Source: Aliikangiella maris
GTDB lineage: Bacteria > Pseudomonadota > Gammaproteobacteria > Enterobacterales > Kangiellaceae
NCBI RefSeq assembly: GCF_040719265.1
Contig: NZ_JBFDAH010000019.1
Location: 1 to 64,000 of the forward strand
Length of the DNA: 64,000 nucleotides
Direction of reading: 5' to 3'
The position numbers and the translations under genes are program-made. This document shows positions 44,180 to 52,892 of this stretch, one piece after another. The notes beneath the pieces were generated by a model that did no database searches, was not told where the DNA came from, and was given only the letters and a program-made list of their open reading frames with translations. The first letter of the stretch is position 1; each line of letters begins with the position of its first letter.

Positions 44180-44220
44180 TACAACACGTTTCGTCGTATA
44201 AACCGATGAAATGTGTTGTA
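44180..44220. repeat. Long hairpin downstream of gor
   Basis: TACAACACGTTTCGTCG and CGATGAAATGTGTTGTA pair over 17 positions (two G-T pairs) around a 7-base loop. No T tract follows, so it is not a canonical terminator but may stabilise or attenuate the gor transcript. Confidence 0.6.
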
Positions 44221-44322
44221 CCCTTGAAATAACGTAATTAAGCGTAACTTTCATTATGTAAGCTAATCAAATTAAGCTAAAATGCGAAGATTCTATAAAA
44301 TTATCATTCTTACGGATACGCG

Positions 44323-44853
44323 ATGACGGTTCGATCTTTTGAAAATACGCATCCTAAATTAGGTGACCGGGTTTATATAGACCCTACGGCATTAGTCGTA
44401 GGCGATGTAACAATTGGTGATGACAGTTCTATTTGGCCTATGGCAGCCATTCGCGGTGACGTGCATTCAATCAGTATTGGCGAACGAACCAGTATTCAAG
44501 ATGGCTGTGTTTTACATGTCACTCACGCCGGCCCTTATGACCCCGAAGGCCACGATTTGACCATTGGTGATGATGTCACTATTGGCCACAAAGCGATTAT
44601 TCATGGATGCTCTATTGCCAACCAATGCTTAATTGGCATGGGTGCAGTGGTAATGGATAATGCCGTGATTCAGTCTCAGGTGATTTTAGGCGCAAACAGT
44701 TTAGTGCCACCAGGACGAAATCTGGAAAGTGGCTTTTTATGGGTTGGTTCTCCAGCACGCAAAATTCGACCATTAACCGAAGAAGAGTTGAAATTCTTTA
44801 AATACTCTGCCGACAATTATGTCAAATTGAAAAACCGCTATTTAGCAGGGTAA
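44323..44853 (+). CDS. yrdA: Gamma-class carbonic anhydrase family protein
   Basis: Predicted 176-residue left-handed beta-helix protein with hexapeptide repeats (VVGDVTIGDDSSIWPMAAIRG, DVHSISIGERTSIQDGC, LTIGDDVTIGHKAIIHGC). The metal ligands expected for gamma carbonic anhydrases are present: His in VLHVTH (about 68) and HxxxxH in IGHKAIIHGC (about 91-96). The C-terminal helix FKYSADNYVKLKNRY completes the trimer fold. E. coli YrdA is the nearest well-known relative; whether it hydrates carbon dioxide is uncertain. It often lies near aroE, which is 1.7 kb away here. Confidence 0.92.
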   Translation: MTVRSFENTHPKLGDRVYIDPTALVVGDVTIGDDSSIWPMAAIRGDVHSISIGERTSIQDGCVLHVTHAGPYDPEGHDLTIGDDVTIGHKAIIHGCSIANQCLIGMGAVVMDNAVIQSQVILGANSLVPPGRNLESGFLWVGSPARKIRPLTEEELKFFKYSADNYVKLKNRYLAG

Positions 44854-44900
44854 TCAAGGCCAACTATCTGTAGCAAATCTTAGCTCATAACTCAATCAAC

Positions 44901-44940
44901 AGACCGGTCAAATCACGACAATTATCTCAAACACCGGTCT
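44901..44940 (+). terminator. Weak terminator candidate after yrdA
   Basis: AGACCGGT and ACCGGTCT form an 8-pair stem with a 24-base loop; a T-rich stretch (AATTTTTG) follows about 11 bases later. The large loop and distance weaken the call. Confidence 0.4.
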
Positions 44941-45100
44941 TGCCTGAATCAATTTTTGTATCAATTGCTTTTCTCCCTTGGCTTTTAAGCAAACTCCTCA
45001 CACTTGGATACTTTTTAAAAGTAAAAGCGGTATCCTCCTCCGCTATGTATGTGCTCACTTTAATTTATGGTTTTATCATCAAGCGTTTGGCTGACTTATA

Positions 45101-45148
45101 CTTAACTTAACTTAACTTAACTTAACTTAGCTTAACTTGACTTGACTA
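45101..45148 (+). repeat. Tandem pentanucleotide repeat (CTTAA)n
   Basis: Five exact CTTAA units are followed by degenerate ones (CTTAG, CTTAA, CTTGA, CTTGA). It lies in the 480-bp gap between yrdA and the chemotaxis transducer, about 190 bp before the latter. The rest of the gap has no gene I can support. Confidence 0.9.
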
Positions 45149-45334
45149 AGACAAATGAACTTGCCACCGCGTTTTCGGCGAAAGAATAAGCTTTGGTCTA
45201 TGCTTTAAAAAAAGAATTTTTTAACTGTGATGCTTTATGTAAACCGGTTGGCCTATTTAAAATAGCGCCAGTTTGGCAAAGGCAATAATAGACCATCGGT
45301 AAAATAAGTCATTTGGCTTTACAGCAGGGAAAAT

Positions 45335-46501
45335 ATGTCAATGCTTCAAAAGCTTATTTTTGGTGCCATTAGTATTAACCTTATCATTATTCTGATGATA
45401 ATGACTCAGCAAAACAATGTGTTTGTCTATTTGCTGATTGCACTTGAAATAATTATTTTAATTAGCCTTTTTCGTTCTAATCTAACGCATGAAAGTGTCG
45501 AAAGCTCATCAGAAACCGCTCACGCCGAAACTTCTCAGTTAATTTCCCAACTCATATCCATGGCAGAAGCTGAGTTTATTCTCACCAATGACGAACTGGA
45601 AAAAATCACTTCGATAATTTCTCATGCCAGTGAAAATCTTGCAGGTAACTTTACTGGATTACTAGGGGAATCATTCTCTCAAAAACTACTCGTTAGCGAA
45701 TTAATAAAAAAGCTCGAAGTATTAATTAAAGAAGAACATGATATTTCTGATCAGACGGCAGATTTTTCTAAACGTAGTCACGATATTTATGAGCGAATGC
45801 TGGGTTCAATCAATACCATTAAATCTTCGTGTGATTCTTTAGCCAGTGAATTTATAGAAGTCTCTGAACAAATGAATCACATCTATAAAACCCTGGATGA
45901 ACTCAACAGTATTACCGAGCAAACCAACTTACTTGCATTAAATGCAGCCATTGAAGCGGCCAGAGCTGGCAACATTGGCCGAGGCTTTGCCGTGGTTGCC
46001 GACGAAGTGAGAGCGCTATCGAAACGTTCTCAGTCATTTAATATGGATATTGCCAATCAAATTGGCAAAATCAAGCAATCAATTAGCGGTGTATCACACA
46101 AAATAGAAGATCTCTCACAAATAGACATGGCACAAAGCCTCGCTGACAGAAAGGAAATTGACGGTATGTGGGAGGGAATGCAACAGATTGTGAATCAAGC
46201 CGGAACCGATAGTGAAGACATTAATCGAATCGCAGAATCGATTAGCCAGCATGTACAAAGTGGCGTTGCATCATTGCAGTTTGACGATATGTCACAACAA
46301 GTCATGCAACATTTGAAACATCGACTAACTATTTTAAATTCATTCACTTCTCAAGCAAAAACATTGGTTTCACAAGGACTCGACAGTGAGCGAATTGATG
46401 CTCTCAAAGCGTTGATTGACAAAAAAATAAAAAAACTGGAAAACCTAGATGGCTCCGTAAAACAAAGAAATATGGAAATTGGAAAAATTGAACTATTTTA
46501 G
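45335..46501 (+). CDS. Methyl-accepting chemotaxis transducer without a periplasmic sensor
   Basis: Predicted 388 residues. Two closely spaced membrane helices (about 5-22 and 28-46) with only a few residues between, so there is no periplasmic ligand domain. The cytoplasmic signalling region ends in the kinase-contact tip LNSITEQTNLLALNAAIEAA, RAGNIGRGFAVVADEVRAL (about 190-230). The flanking coiled coils are shorter than in classical transducers. It may report on the membrane, energy state or a partner protein. The C-terminus lacks the CheR-binding pentapeptide. A tandem repeat lies upstream. Consistent with a motile, flagellated bacterium (see pomAB). Confidence 0.9.
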   Translation: MSMLQKLIFGAISINLIIILMIMTQQNNVFVYLLIALEIIILISLFRSNLTHESVESSSETAHAETSQLISQLISMAEAEFILTNDELEKITSIISHASENLAGNFTGLLGESFSQKLLVSELIKKLEVLIKEEHDISDQTADFSKRSHDIYERMLGSINTIKSSCDSLASEFIEVSEQMNHIYKTLDELNSITEQTNLLALNAAIEAARAGNIGRGFAVVADEVRALSKRSQSFNMDIANQIGKIKQSISGVSHKIEDLSQIDMAQSLADRKEIDGMWEGMQQIVNQAGTDSEDINRIAESISQHVQSGVASLQFDDMSQQVMQHLKHRLTILNSFTSQAKTLVSQGLDSERIDALKALIDKKIKKLENLDGSVKQRNMEIGKIELF

Positions 46502-46558
46502 CCTTAAATTGTTTTATATCTTCTTCTTGCCAGCCAGCTCTAATTATTTTTTCTCCAA

Positions 46559-47353
46559 TCAACTTGCTATTTTTACACGATTAATATCAGGTAACTTTCC
46601 TAGCCAAATTTGATAAGCATGTGCAGCCTGCCCCAACAACATGCCAAGACCATCAGCAAATCTTAAACATCCTGACTGTTTGGCAAATGCGTAAAAAGCT
46701 TGAGCTCGAGCGGCATAGTTTAAGTCATAGCAAAAAGTGTTAGCGTCAATACATGCAGCCACTGGCGCAAGTAACGATGCATTAAATTCACTAATTGTAC
46801 TAATTACCCCATCAAATTTTTCAATCTCAGAAAATGCTTGAATGTTACCGACACTCTGCAATCGCTCAACCAAGCGTGTAACTTTATCCTGACTACGATT
46901 AAGCAGTCTGATTTCTGCACCGGATTTTAATAAAGAGACTAGAATGGACTGACTTGCACCACCAGCCCCAATAACCAATAACTTCTTTCGCTCAACTGCA
47001 AACCCATGTTGTTCTAAATCGAGTAATACCCCTTGTCCATCTGTCGTATGTCCAACTAATTGTCCAGCGGTATTTTTATAAAGTGTATTAACAGACTGTG
47101 CCAATCGCGCTTCATCGGTTAATTGGTCAACCAGCGGAATTACATGTTGTTTATGTGGCAATGTTACATTTAATCCAACTCCGCCCTGGGTAAAAAAATT
47201 TTCAATAAAGCTTGTTAAGTTTTCAGCTTCAACCAGATATTTTTGATAGTCAATGACATGCCCAAACTGCTCGGCAAACTGTTGGTGAATTTGTGGAGAA
47301 AGGCTGTGTTTAATAGGATTACCAATCACTCCAAGTAAAATTTTATTTGACAT
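46559..47353 (-). CDS. aroE: Shikimate 5-dehydrogenase
   Basis: Reduces 3-dehydroshikimate to shikimate with NADPH in aromatic amino acid synthesis. Predicted 264 residues. Substrate site: VIGNPIKHSLSP (9-20) and GLNVTLPHK (60-68, catalytic Lys68), SVNT (87-90) and GHTTDGQG with Asp105. NADP-binding turn GAGGASQSI (129-137) then LNRSQDK, whose Arg recognises NADP. C-terminal DGLGMLLGQAAHAYQIW is conserved. It is separated from nrdB by 112 bp that contain a 9-bp inverted repeat. The convergent neighbour is the chemotaxis transducer. Confidence 0.97.
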   Translation of the reverse strand: MSNKILLGVIGNPIKHSLSPQIHQQFAEQFGHVIDYQKYLVEAENLTSFIENFFTQGGVGLNVTLPHKQHVIPLVDQLTDEARLAQSVNTLYKNTAGQLVGHTTDGQGVLLDLEQHGFAVERKKLLVIGAGGASQSILVSLLKSGAEIRLLNRSQDKVTRLVERLQSVGNIQAFSEIEKFDGVISTISEFNASLLAPVAACIDANTFCYDLNYAARAQAFYAFAKQSGCLRFADGLGMLLGQAAHAYQIWLGKLPDINRVKIAS

Positions 47354-47369
47354 AGATTGTATTTATAAC

Positions 47370-47409
47370 TGGCTCAATTTTAGCACATAATATTACACCC
47401 ATTGAGCCA
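47370..47409. repeat. Inverted repeat in the nrdB-aroE gap
   Basis: TGGCTCAAT at 47370-47378 and ATTGAGCCA at 47401-47409, perfect 9-bp arms 22 bp apart. It covers the probable aroE promoter (17 bp upstream of the start codon) and has no T tract on the minus strand; it may be an operator or nrdB 3' hairpin. Confidence 0.55.
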
Positions 47410-47465
47410 ATAATAAAAACACTTTTCTTTAATGTGAATTTATTCCGCTGCTAAACATAAAGGCA

Positions 47466-48617
47466 TCACTCCCAAGATAATGCAGCACCGGTTTGATATT
47501 CAGTTACTCGAGTTTCGAAAAAATTTTTTTCTTTACGCGTATTTGCTTGCTCATCTAACCATGCAAGACGATTTTTTGCACCAGGAAAAGGAGCAGAAAT
47601 ATTCAGCTGCTTTGCCCGACGATTAGCAATAAAGCGAAAATGCTCAATATGATCATTAGCAGAGTAACCTAATATAGGCTCCGGCAAGATATAGTTAGCA
47701 TAATCGATTTCGGCCGCCTCGCATTGTGACCACATTTTCGACAAGCGACTTTCATCAAAGATAATATTTTCTTCTTTAACAATTTCATTAACCACACGAA
47801 TACCAAATGCACAGTGCAAAACTTCATCTCGCATAATATATTGAAGTTGTTCGGCCGTTGCGGTCATTAATCCACGACGCTGTAAGGCAAAGATTGGACT
47901 AAAACCATTGTAAAACCAGCAACCTTCAAATACACCAGCAAAAAATAGATACGAATAGACAAAGTCTTCAAGATTATCACGAACACTTAAATCACTATCA
48001 AATTTTAAAACACTATCTAAATATTCATTCGCTAACTGAATTTTTTGATAAATCTGTGGAACAACCCGATATCGATTGTATATTTCATTTTGCTCTATTC
48101 CAATTGACTCAATGCAATGTTGATAAGTCCAGGTATGTAGTGCTTCTTCATAAACTTGTCTAGCCTGATAAATTTGCAATTCTGGGGCAGTCATTTTTTC
48201 CATAACGGCTAACCCAATATTGCGCATGGCTAAAATATCTGAAGTGGTTAAATAAGCTAGCACATTTTCATATAAGTGTTTTTCTTCAATAGTTAATTTA
48301 TGGTGATAGTCTTGAACGTCTTTTGTCATATTAATATCAAGCGGGGTCCAGTGGTTTTTATTTGCATTCAAGAAAAAATTCCACGCCCAAGGATACTTGA
48401 AAGGGGCTAATTGATTAATATCCCCTTGGCCATTGACTATTTTTTTATCACCAACGGAGACTGCTTGTGGTTGTTTTTTTTCTGATACCGTTTCGCTAAC
48501 AATATTATTTGATATAACATCATCCGCTGTATCACGGGCATTTAAATTATCATCTTGCATTTGCAAAACATTTTGATTCAGTTGAAACCCGGCAATGGGA
48601 TCATCCCAGTTTAACAT
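47466..48617 (-). CDS. nrdB: Class Ia ribonucleotide reductase, beta (radical) subunit
   Basis: Holds the di-iron tyrosyl radical needed by NrdA. Predicted 383 residues, of the Pseudomonas-like type with a longer, low-complexity N-terminus (about 1-68). Metal and radical residues are intact: YEEALHTWTYQH gives Glu158, His161 and the radical Tyr165. C-terminal NFFETRVTEYQTGAALSWE is the tail that docks on NrdA. It follows nrdA by 19 bp in one operon, so it shares the NrdR and riboswitch control seen upstream of nrdA. Confidence 0.97.
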   Translation of the reverse strand: MLNWDDPIAGFQLNQNVLQMQDDNLNARDTADDVISNNIVSETVSEKKQPQAVSVGDKKIVNGQGDINQLAPFKYPWAWNFFLNANKNHWTPLDINMTKDVQDYHHKLTIEEKHLYENVLAYLTTSDILAMRNIGLAVMEKMTAPELQIYQARQVYEEALHTWTYQHCIESIGIEQNEIYNRYRVVPQIYQKIQLANEYLDSVLKFDSDLSVRDNLEDFVYSYLFFAGVFEGCWFYNGFSPIFALQRRGLMTATAEQLQYIMRDEVLHCAFGIRVVNEIVKEENIIFDESRLSKMWSQCEAAEIDYANYILPEPILGYSANDHIEHFRFIANRRAKQLNISAPFPGAKNRLAWLDEQANTRKEKNFFETRVTEYQTGAALSWE

Positions 48618-48636
48618 GTTAATTCTCCTTTATAAG

Positions 48637-51567
48637 TTATTGGCAAGCTTCACAATCGGGTTCAAGAATAGAACAGACTGCACTGGTTACAACTTGAGAC
48701 TTAGTATGACGCTTATCAATCGATGTTTTCTCAATTTGGGTCGCGCCGAGTGAACGTAAATAATAGGTCGTTTTAAGACCCCGTACCCAAGCCAGTTTAT
48801 AAAGTTGATCCAGTTTTTTACCTGATGCTTCGGCTAAATATAAATTTAGGCTTTGTGCCTGATCGAGCCATTTTTGTCGACGCGAAGCGGCTTCAATTAA
48901 CCATCGCGAGTCAATTTCAAATGCGGTAGCAAATAAGCTTTTTACTTCATCGGGTATCCGCTCAATTGACTGTAGTGAACCGTCAAAGTATTTTAAGTCA
49001 TTCACCATGACCGAATCCCAAATTTTTAACGCTTTGAGTGCTTTAACCAGGTATGGATTGGTCAAGCTAAATTCGCCTGACAAATTCGATTTCACATACA
49101 AGTTTTGATACGTGGGCTCAATAGACTGAGACACTCCACAAATATTTGAAATGGTTGCTGTAGGTGCGATTGCCAAACAATTACTGTTACGCATTCCTTG
49201 CATCTGTATTTTTTTTCTCAGTGAGTCCCAGTTGAGTGTTGTAGATGTATCTTGATCAAAATAATTACCACGCTCGGCTTGTAGATTTTTAATCGAATCA
49301 ATAGGTAAAACTCCCTGACTCCACAATGAGCCTTGATAAGTAGCATAAGCACCACGCTCAACAGCTAAATCACTAGATGCTTCTATCGCTAAATAACTAA
49401 TTATTTCCATCGAAGCATCGGCAAAGTCAACCGCTTGTTGACTGGCATAAGCAAGATTCTTTTGAAACAATGCATCTTGAAAGCCCATGATTCCTAATCC
49501 GACGGGCCGATGTTTAAGATTAGATACTCTAGCTTGTGGAACGCTATAGAAATTGTAATCAATAACATTATCTAACATTCGCATTGCAGTTCGAATGGTC
49601 TTTTTCAGCTTTTCAATATTTAGCTCACCATGGTCAATGTGTTGTGCCAAATTGACTGAACCTAAATTACAGACTGCAATTTCCTGTTCATTCGTATGTA
49701 GAGTGATTTCGGTACAAAGATTAGAACTATGTACTACACCAACATGCTGGTTAGTGTATCGTATATTGCATGGGTCTTTAAAAGTCATCCAAGGATGACC
49801 CGTTTCAAAAAGCATTCCCAACATTTTGCGCCACAGATCAACGGCCTTTATTGTTTTGACATTTTTTAATTGACCAGTTTCTGCTTGCCGTTCATAACCT
49901 AAATAAGCATCACGAAATTCTTTACCAAATTTTTCATGTAAATCGGGCACTTCATCAGGAGAAAATAATGTCCAGTCACCTTCCTCAACGACTCTTTCCA
50001 TAAATAAATCAGGTATCCAGTTAGCCGTATTCATATCATGTGCACGTCGTCGATCATCGCCAGTGTTTTTTCTTAAATCGAGAAAATCTTCAATATCGAT
50101 GTGCCAACTTTCTAAGTAAGCACATACCGCACCTTTTCGTTTCCCACCTTGATTTACAGCTATTGCGCTATCATTGGCAACTTTTAAAAATGGAATTACA
50201 CCTTGTGATCGGCCATTTGTACCATTGATCAATGCATTCATCCCTCTAACTTGCGTCCAATCATTACCCAGCCCTCCCGCATACTTAGACAACAAGGCAT
50301 TATCGCGAAGTGCACTATAAATATCGGATAAATCATCAGGCACTGAGGTGAGATAACAGGAAGAAAGCTGAGGTCTTAATGTCCCCGAATTAAACAGTGT
50401 TGGCGTTGAACTCATAAAATCAAAAGCGCTTAACAACTGGTAAAATTCGATCGCTTTACTTTCTCGATCAATTTCATTAATTGCTAATCCCATAGCAACT
50501 CGCATAAAAAAAGCCTGAGGTAACTCAAGACGCACACTCGCAGAGTGAATAAAATATCGGTCATATAGTGTTTGCAAACCAAGATAACTAAACAGTAAAT
50601 CTCTTTCTGGTTGCAATGCGTCGGCAAGCTTTTTTAAGTCGAAGCGGGTCAATTCTTCATCTAATAGTTTTAGCTTGGCAGCTTGCTGAATATAGCTTGC
50701 AAAATAATTTCTATAACTCTCTGGCTCCACTAATGTACCGGTTAACTTTTTAACATCAAACGGTAATAAATCTAGTCCTTTTAAATCCATTAACCCAAGC
50801 CCATTATGTGCTTGAGTGTAGAGCTGTGCGAGCAGTAATCTAGCCGCCACCTGACTATAATTTGGCTCTTGATCAATCAAGTTTCGTGCTGCCAGTAACA
50901 ACAACTGATAGAGATCTTTTAAATGAATACCTTCATAAAGACTTTCTGCCGTTTGTTTTAATATTGGCTCAGCACTGACATCCGTCATATTGTGAACAGC
51001 CCAATTAACCAAATGACAAACGTTTTCCCAATTAATGGGCTGTTGCTGTCCATCTAGACCAATGACGTGTACGACAGGAATAGTGGATATATTTTCTGCT
51101 GTTAAATCATTCCCCCGCTTTTTCGCATGTGCTTCGCGATAAAGCACATAAGCACGCGCAACTTTATGCTCACCAGATCGCATTAGCGCTAATTCAACCT
51201 GATCTTGAATGTCCTCAATATGAAGTACACCATTGGCAGGAATACGCCGAATCAATGCGCTATAGACTTCTTTTCCGAGTGATTCGACAATTTGGTGAAT
51301 ACGTTTGGAGACAACCGCTTCTTTACCTTCAACAGCTAAAAATGCCTTGGTCATTGCAACAATAATTTTTTGTCGGTCAAATGGTGTTTTTTGACCATTG
51401 CGCCGAATCACTGTATAAGAAACATCATCTTGCCGTTGATTGGTACTATGAGTGGGCGACAGAAAAGTCGCCTTATTATCTTGACTGACAACGTTTTCTT
51501 TATTAGCTAAGTGCGCGGTTAATTCAGTTTGTTTATCTGAATCACATTCCGCAGTTTGTTCGAGCAT
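48637..51567 (-). CDS. nrdA: Class Ia ribonucleotide reductase, alpha (catalytic) subunit
   Basis: Reduces ribonucleoside diphosphates to deoxyribonucleotides. Predicted 976 residues, like the long NrdA of Pseudomonas. An ATP-cone (about 50-145, VIRRNGQKTPFDRQKIIVAM) is followed by a second cone-like region (about 165-260). Catalytic region: SSCYLTSVPDDL, VVHSSNLCTEITLHT, with the NxCxE site, RNSNCLAIAPTATIS, and the C-terminal redox pair CEAC at 972-975. The start ATG at 51567 has GAGGAAT upstream and is paired within a hairpin. Further upstream are a cobalamin riboswitch and two NrdR boxes. Secure. Confidence 0.98.
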   Translation of the reverse strand: MLEQTAECDSDKQTELTAHLANKENVVSQDNKATFLSPTHSTNQRQDDVSYTVIRRNGQKTPFDRQKIIVAMTKAFLAVEGKEAVVSKRIHQIVESLGKEVYSALIRRIPANGVLHIEDIQDQVELALMRSGEHKVARAYVLYREAHAKKRGNDLTAENISTIPVVHVIGLDGQQQPINWENVCHLVNWAVHNMTDVSAEPILKQTAESLYEGIHLKDLYQLLLLAARNLIDQEPNYSQVAARLLLAQLYTQAHNGLGLMDLKGLDLLPFDVKKLTGTLVEPESYRNYFASYIQQAAKLKLLDEELTRFDLKKLADALQPERDLLFSYLGLQTLYDRYFIHSASVRLELPQAFFMRVAMGLAINEIDRESKAIEFYQLLSAFDFMSSTPTLFNSGTLRPQLSSCYLTSVPDDLSDIYSALRDNALLSKYAGGLGNDWTQVRGMNALINGTNGRSQGVIPFLKVANDSAIAVNQGGKRKGAVCAYLESWHIDIEDFLDLRKNTGDDRRRAHDMNTANWIPDLFMERVVEEGDWTLFSPDEVPDLHEKFGKEFRDAYLGYERQAETGQLKNVKTIKAVDLWRKMLGMLFETGHPWMTFKDPCNIRYTNQHVGVVHSSNLCTEITLHTNEQEIAVCNLGSVNLAQHIDHGELNIEKLKKTIRTAMRMLDNVIDYNFYSVPQARVSNLKHRPVGLGIMGFQDALFQKNLAYASQQAVDFADASMEIISYLAIEASSDLAVERGAYATYQGSLWSQGVLPIDSIKNLQAERGNYFDQDTSTTLNWDSLRKKIQMQGMRNSNCLAIAPTATISNICGVSQSIEPTYQNLYVKSNLSGEFSLTNPYLVKALKALKIWDSVMVNDLKYFDGSLQSIERIPDEVKSLFATAFEIDSRWLIEAASRRQKWLDQAQSLNLYLAEASGKKLDQLYKLAWVRGLKTTYYLRSLGATQIEKTSIDKRHTKSQVVTSAVCSILEPDCEACQ

Positions 51568-51593
51568 ATATTCCTCACTTGAATGAATGCTCG
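51561..51593 (-). promoter_or_regulatory. Hairpin pairing the nrdA start codon
   Basis: On the minus strand CGAGCAT, a 19-base loop holding the GAGGAA ribosome binding site, then ATGCTCG, whose ATG is the nrdA start. A 7-bp perfect stem over the initiation codon could be part of a translational switch controlled by the upstream riboswitch. Functional role inferred. Confidence 0.5.
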
Positions 51594-51780
51594 CGTTTGT
51601 AAGTTTGTAAAGATTCTGATCGCAGCTTTTATTAAACAGTTTTCTGCTAAACGGTCTTGCTTAAAATACGCTTATTTAAGATGCTTTTATTTTTAAACTA
51701 CCTTGTTTTAAATTAACTAGCTTTTCTAAATAAGTTTTTAGCCGTCTCTGTCTAAACGATCTTTAGAACAACTTCAAACC

Positions 51781-51925
51781 AACCTTGACGCGAGGCAGTA
51801 GAGTACATGACAGGTAATCGGACTAAAAGTATGACGGACTTTTCTCATAAAAAATCGATCAACTTATCACCGTTGCGCGACAGTGTTGGAATTTCACCAA
51901 CTTCCCCTGTTTCGTTAGTCAAACC
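51781..51925 (-). promoter_or_regulatory. Cobalamin (vitamin B12) riboswitch
   Basis: Conserved elements occur on the minus strand in the right order: AGGGGAAG (51901-51908), GGTGAAATTCC (51888-51898), ACTGTCGCGCAACGGTGAT (51865-51883) and the B12-box-like AGTCCGATTACCTGTCAT (51807-51824). Outer boundaries are estimates. It lies about 215 nt upstream of nrdA, so cobalamin should repress nrdAB. This arrangement is known in bacteria that also own a B12-dependent class II reductase. Confidence 0.93.
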
Positions 51926-51932
51926 GACTTCA

Positions 51933-51979
51933 ACACTATATATATGAATCAATTTAACTTAGAACACAATATAGTGTGT
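51933..51979 (-). promoter_or_regulatory. Paired NrdR boxes of the nrdAB promoter
   Basis: ACACAATATAGTGTGT (51964-51979) matches the NrdR consensus acaCwAtATaTwGtgt at nearly every position; ACACTATATATATGAA (51933-51948) matches its left two thirds. Their starts are 31 bp apart, three helical turns, as usual for NrdR pairs. NrdR represses reductase genes when ATP/dATP levels are sufficient. They lie just upstream of the riboswitch, so the promoter is probably within them. Confidence 0.85.
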
Positions 51980-52255
51980 TTCGTTTATTTGTACAAGCAT
52001 CTTGCAAAAATATTTGTGGCGGGTTGATGTCGGCATTATTTAGCTATTGGCTAAAAATACAAGTTTTACTTACTTTTTAGTCAGCTTTACTCTTAAAATT
52101 AGTCAAACTCACTAAAAACTCTATAAATCGACCCAAATTCATATGAAATTGAGTTATTTTTATTGGCACGATTTCTGCTTTTACTGTCGATTTAGGAAAA
52201 GAGTTGTTGAATTGTTTTCCACTGTAATAATGATAAATTTTTGGAGGTTTTCTTT
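51980..52255. other. Intergenic region between nrdAB promoter and DUF3192 gene
   Basis: About 275 bp, AT-rich, between divergent genes; GGAGG at 52243 is the ribosome binding site of the lipoprotein gene. No other element recognised. Confidence 0.4.
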
Positions 52256-52630
52256 ATGAAATATTTTGCTCATCTATTAGCCAGTTTATTTTTAATTTCT
52301 TCGTTATCAGGATGTATTATTGTTGGTGAACGCTATGATGATGACGGCCACCATTCCAGTTGGGAAGAAAGACAACGAGAAAACCGACAAATTATCAGTC
52401 AGCTCCCTATGCAATCGAGTCGAAAGTCAGTTTTAGATCAATTAGGTGCGCCCGAGTTTTCAGAAGCTTATACCAAAGGCAATGATGAGTATCGAATATT
52501 GTACTACCGCACTCAGCGCAAACATGACGACGGTGACACCACTATTGATGAAACCACACCACTGGTTTTTAAAAACGATCAATTACTTGGTTGGGGTGAA
52601 CAAATTTTAAAATCAGTAAGTAATCTTTAG
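52256..52630 (+). CDS. DUF3192 lipoprotein
   Basis: About 124 residues from the ATG at 52256, preferred over the upstream TTG at 52241 because TTGGAGG upstream is its ribosome binding site. Lipoprotein signal peptide with lipobox LSGC (Cys about residue 20). The mature part has a charged linker (YDDDGHHSSWEERQRENRQ) and the DUF3192/SmpA-like domain RKSVLDQLGAPEFSEAYTKGNDEYRILYYRT, ending with WGEQILK. Such domains occur in outer-membrane assembly accessory lipoproteins, but the function of DUF3192 is unknown. Confidence 0.9.
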   Translation: MKYFAHLLASLFLISSLSGCIIVGERYDDDGHHSSWEERQRENRQIISQLPMQSSRKSVLDQLGAPEFSEAYTKGNDEYRILYYRTQRKHDDGDTTIDETTPLVFKNDQLLGWGEQILKSVSNL

Positions 52631-52693
52631 AAAGCTTTCACTGAATAGTTGTTTTCAGCCAGCAAATGAGATACAGAATTTATTATCGACAAT

Positions 52694-52739
52694 CATTATG
52701 GTTAACGCTCAAGTAGGTTGACCATAGTGACTTTTATAT
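52694..52739 (+). terminator. Terminator of the DUF3192 gene
   Basis: CATTATGGTTAAC and GTTGACCATAGTG pair over 13 positions (two G-T pairs), 10-base loop, followed by ACTTTTATATT. About 63 bp after the stop. Confidence 0.65.
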
Positions 52740-52892
52740 TATGTTATTTGTCAATTAAGTACTTTTTCATAATCGCGAAACTCAAGTAAAATATTTTTTG
52801 TACACGCTATAACTTTTTGCTACTTGCATTCACTCAACGAAACCGATTAACTCAGCGGATTACGCTTTTGTATCAGCAATTGAAAATCCAGT

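Noticed and set aside
45101..45148. Could the tandem repeat be part of a CRISPR array?
   Set aside because: Units are 5 bp without spacers; no cas genes nearby.
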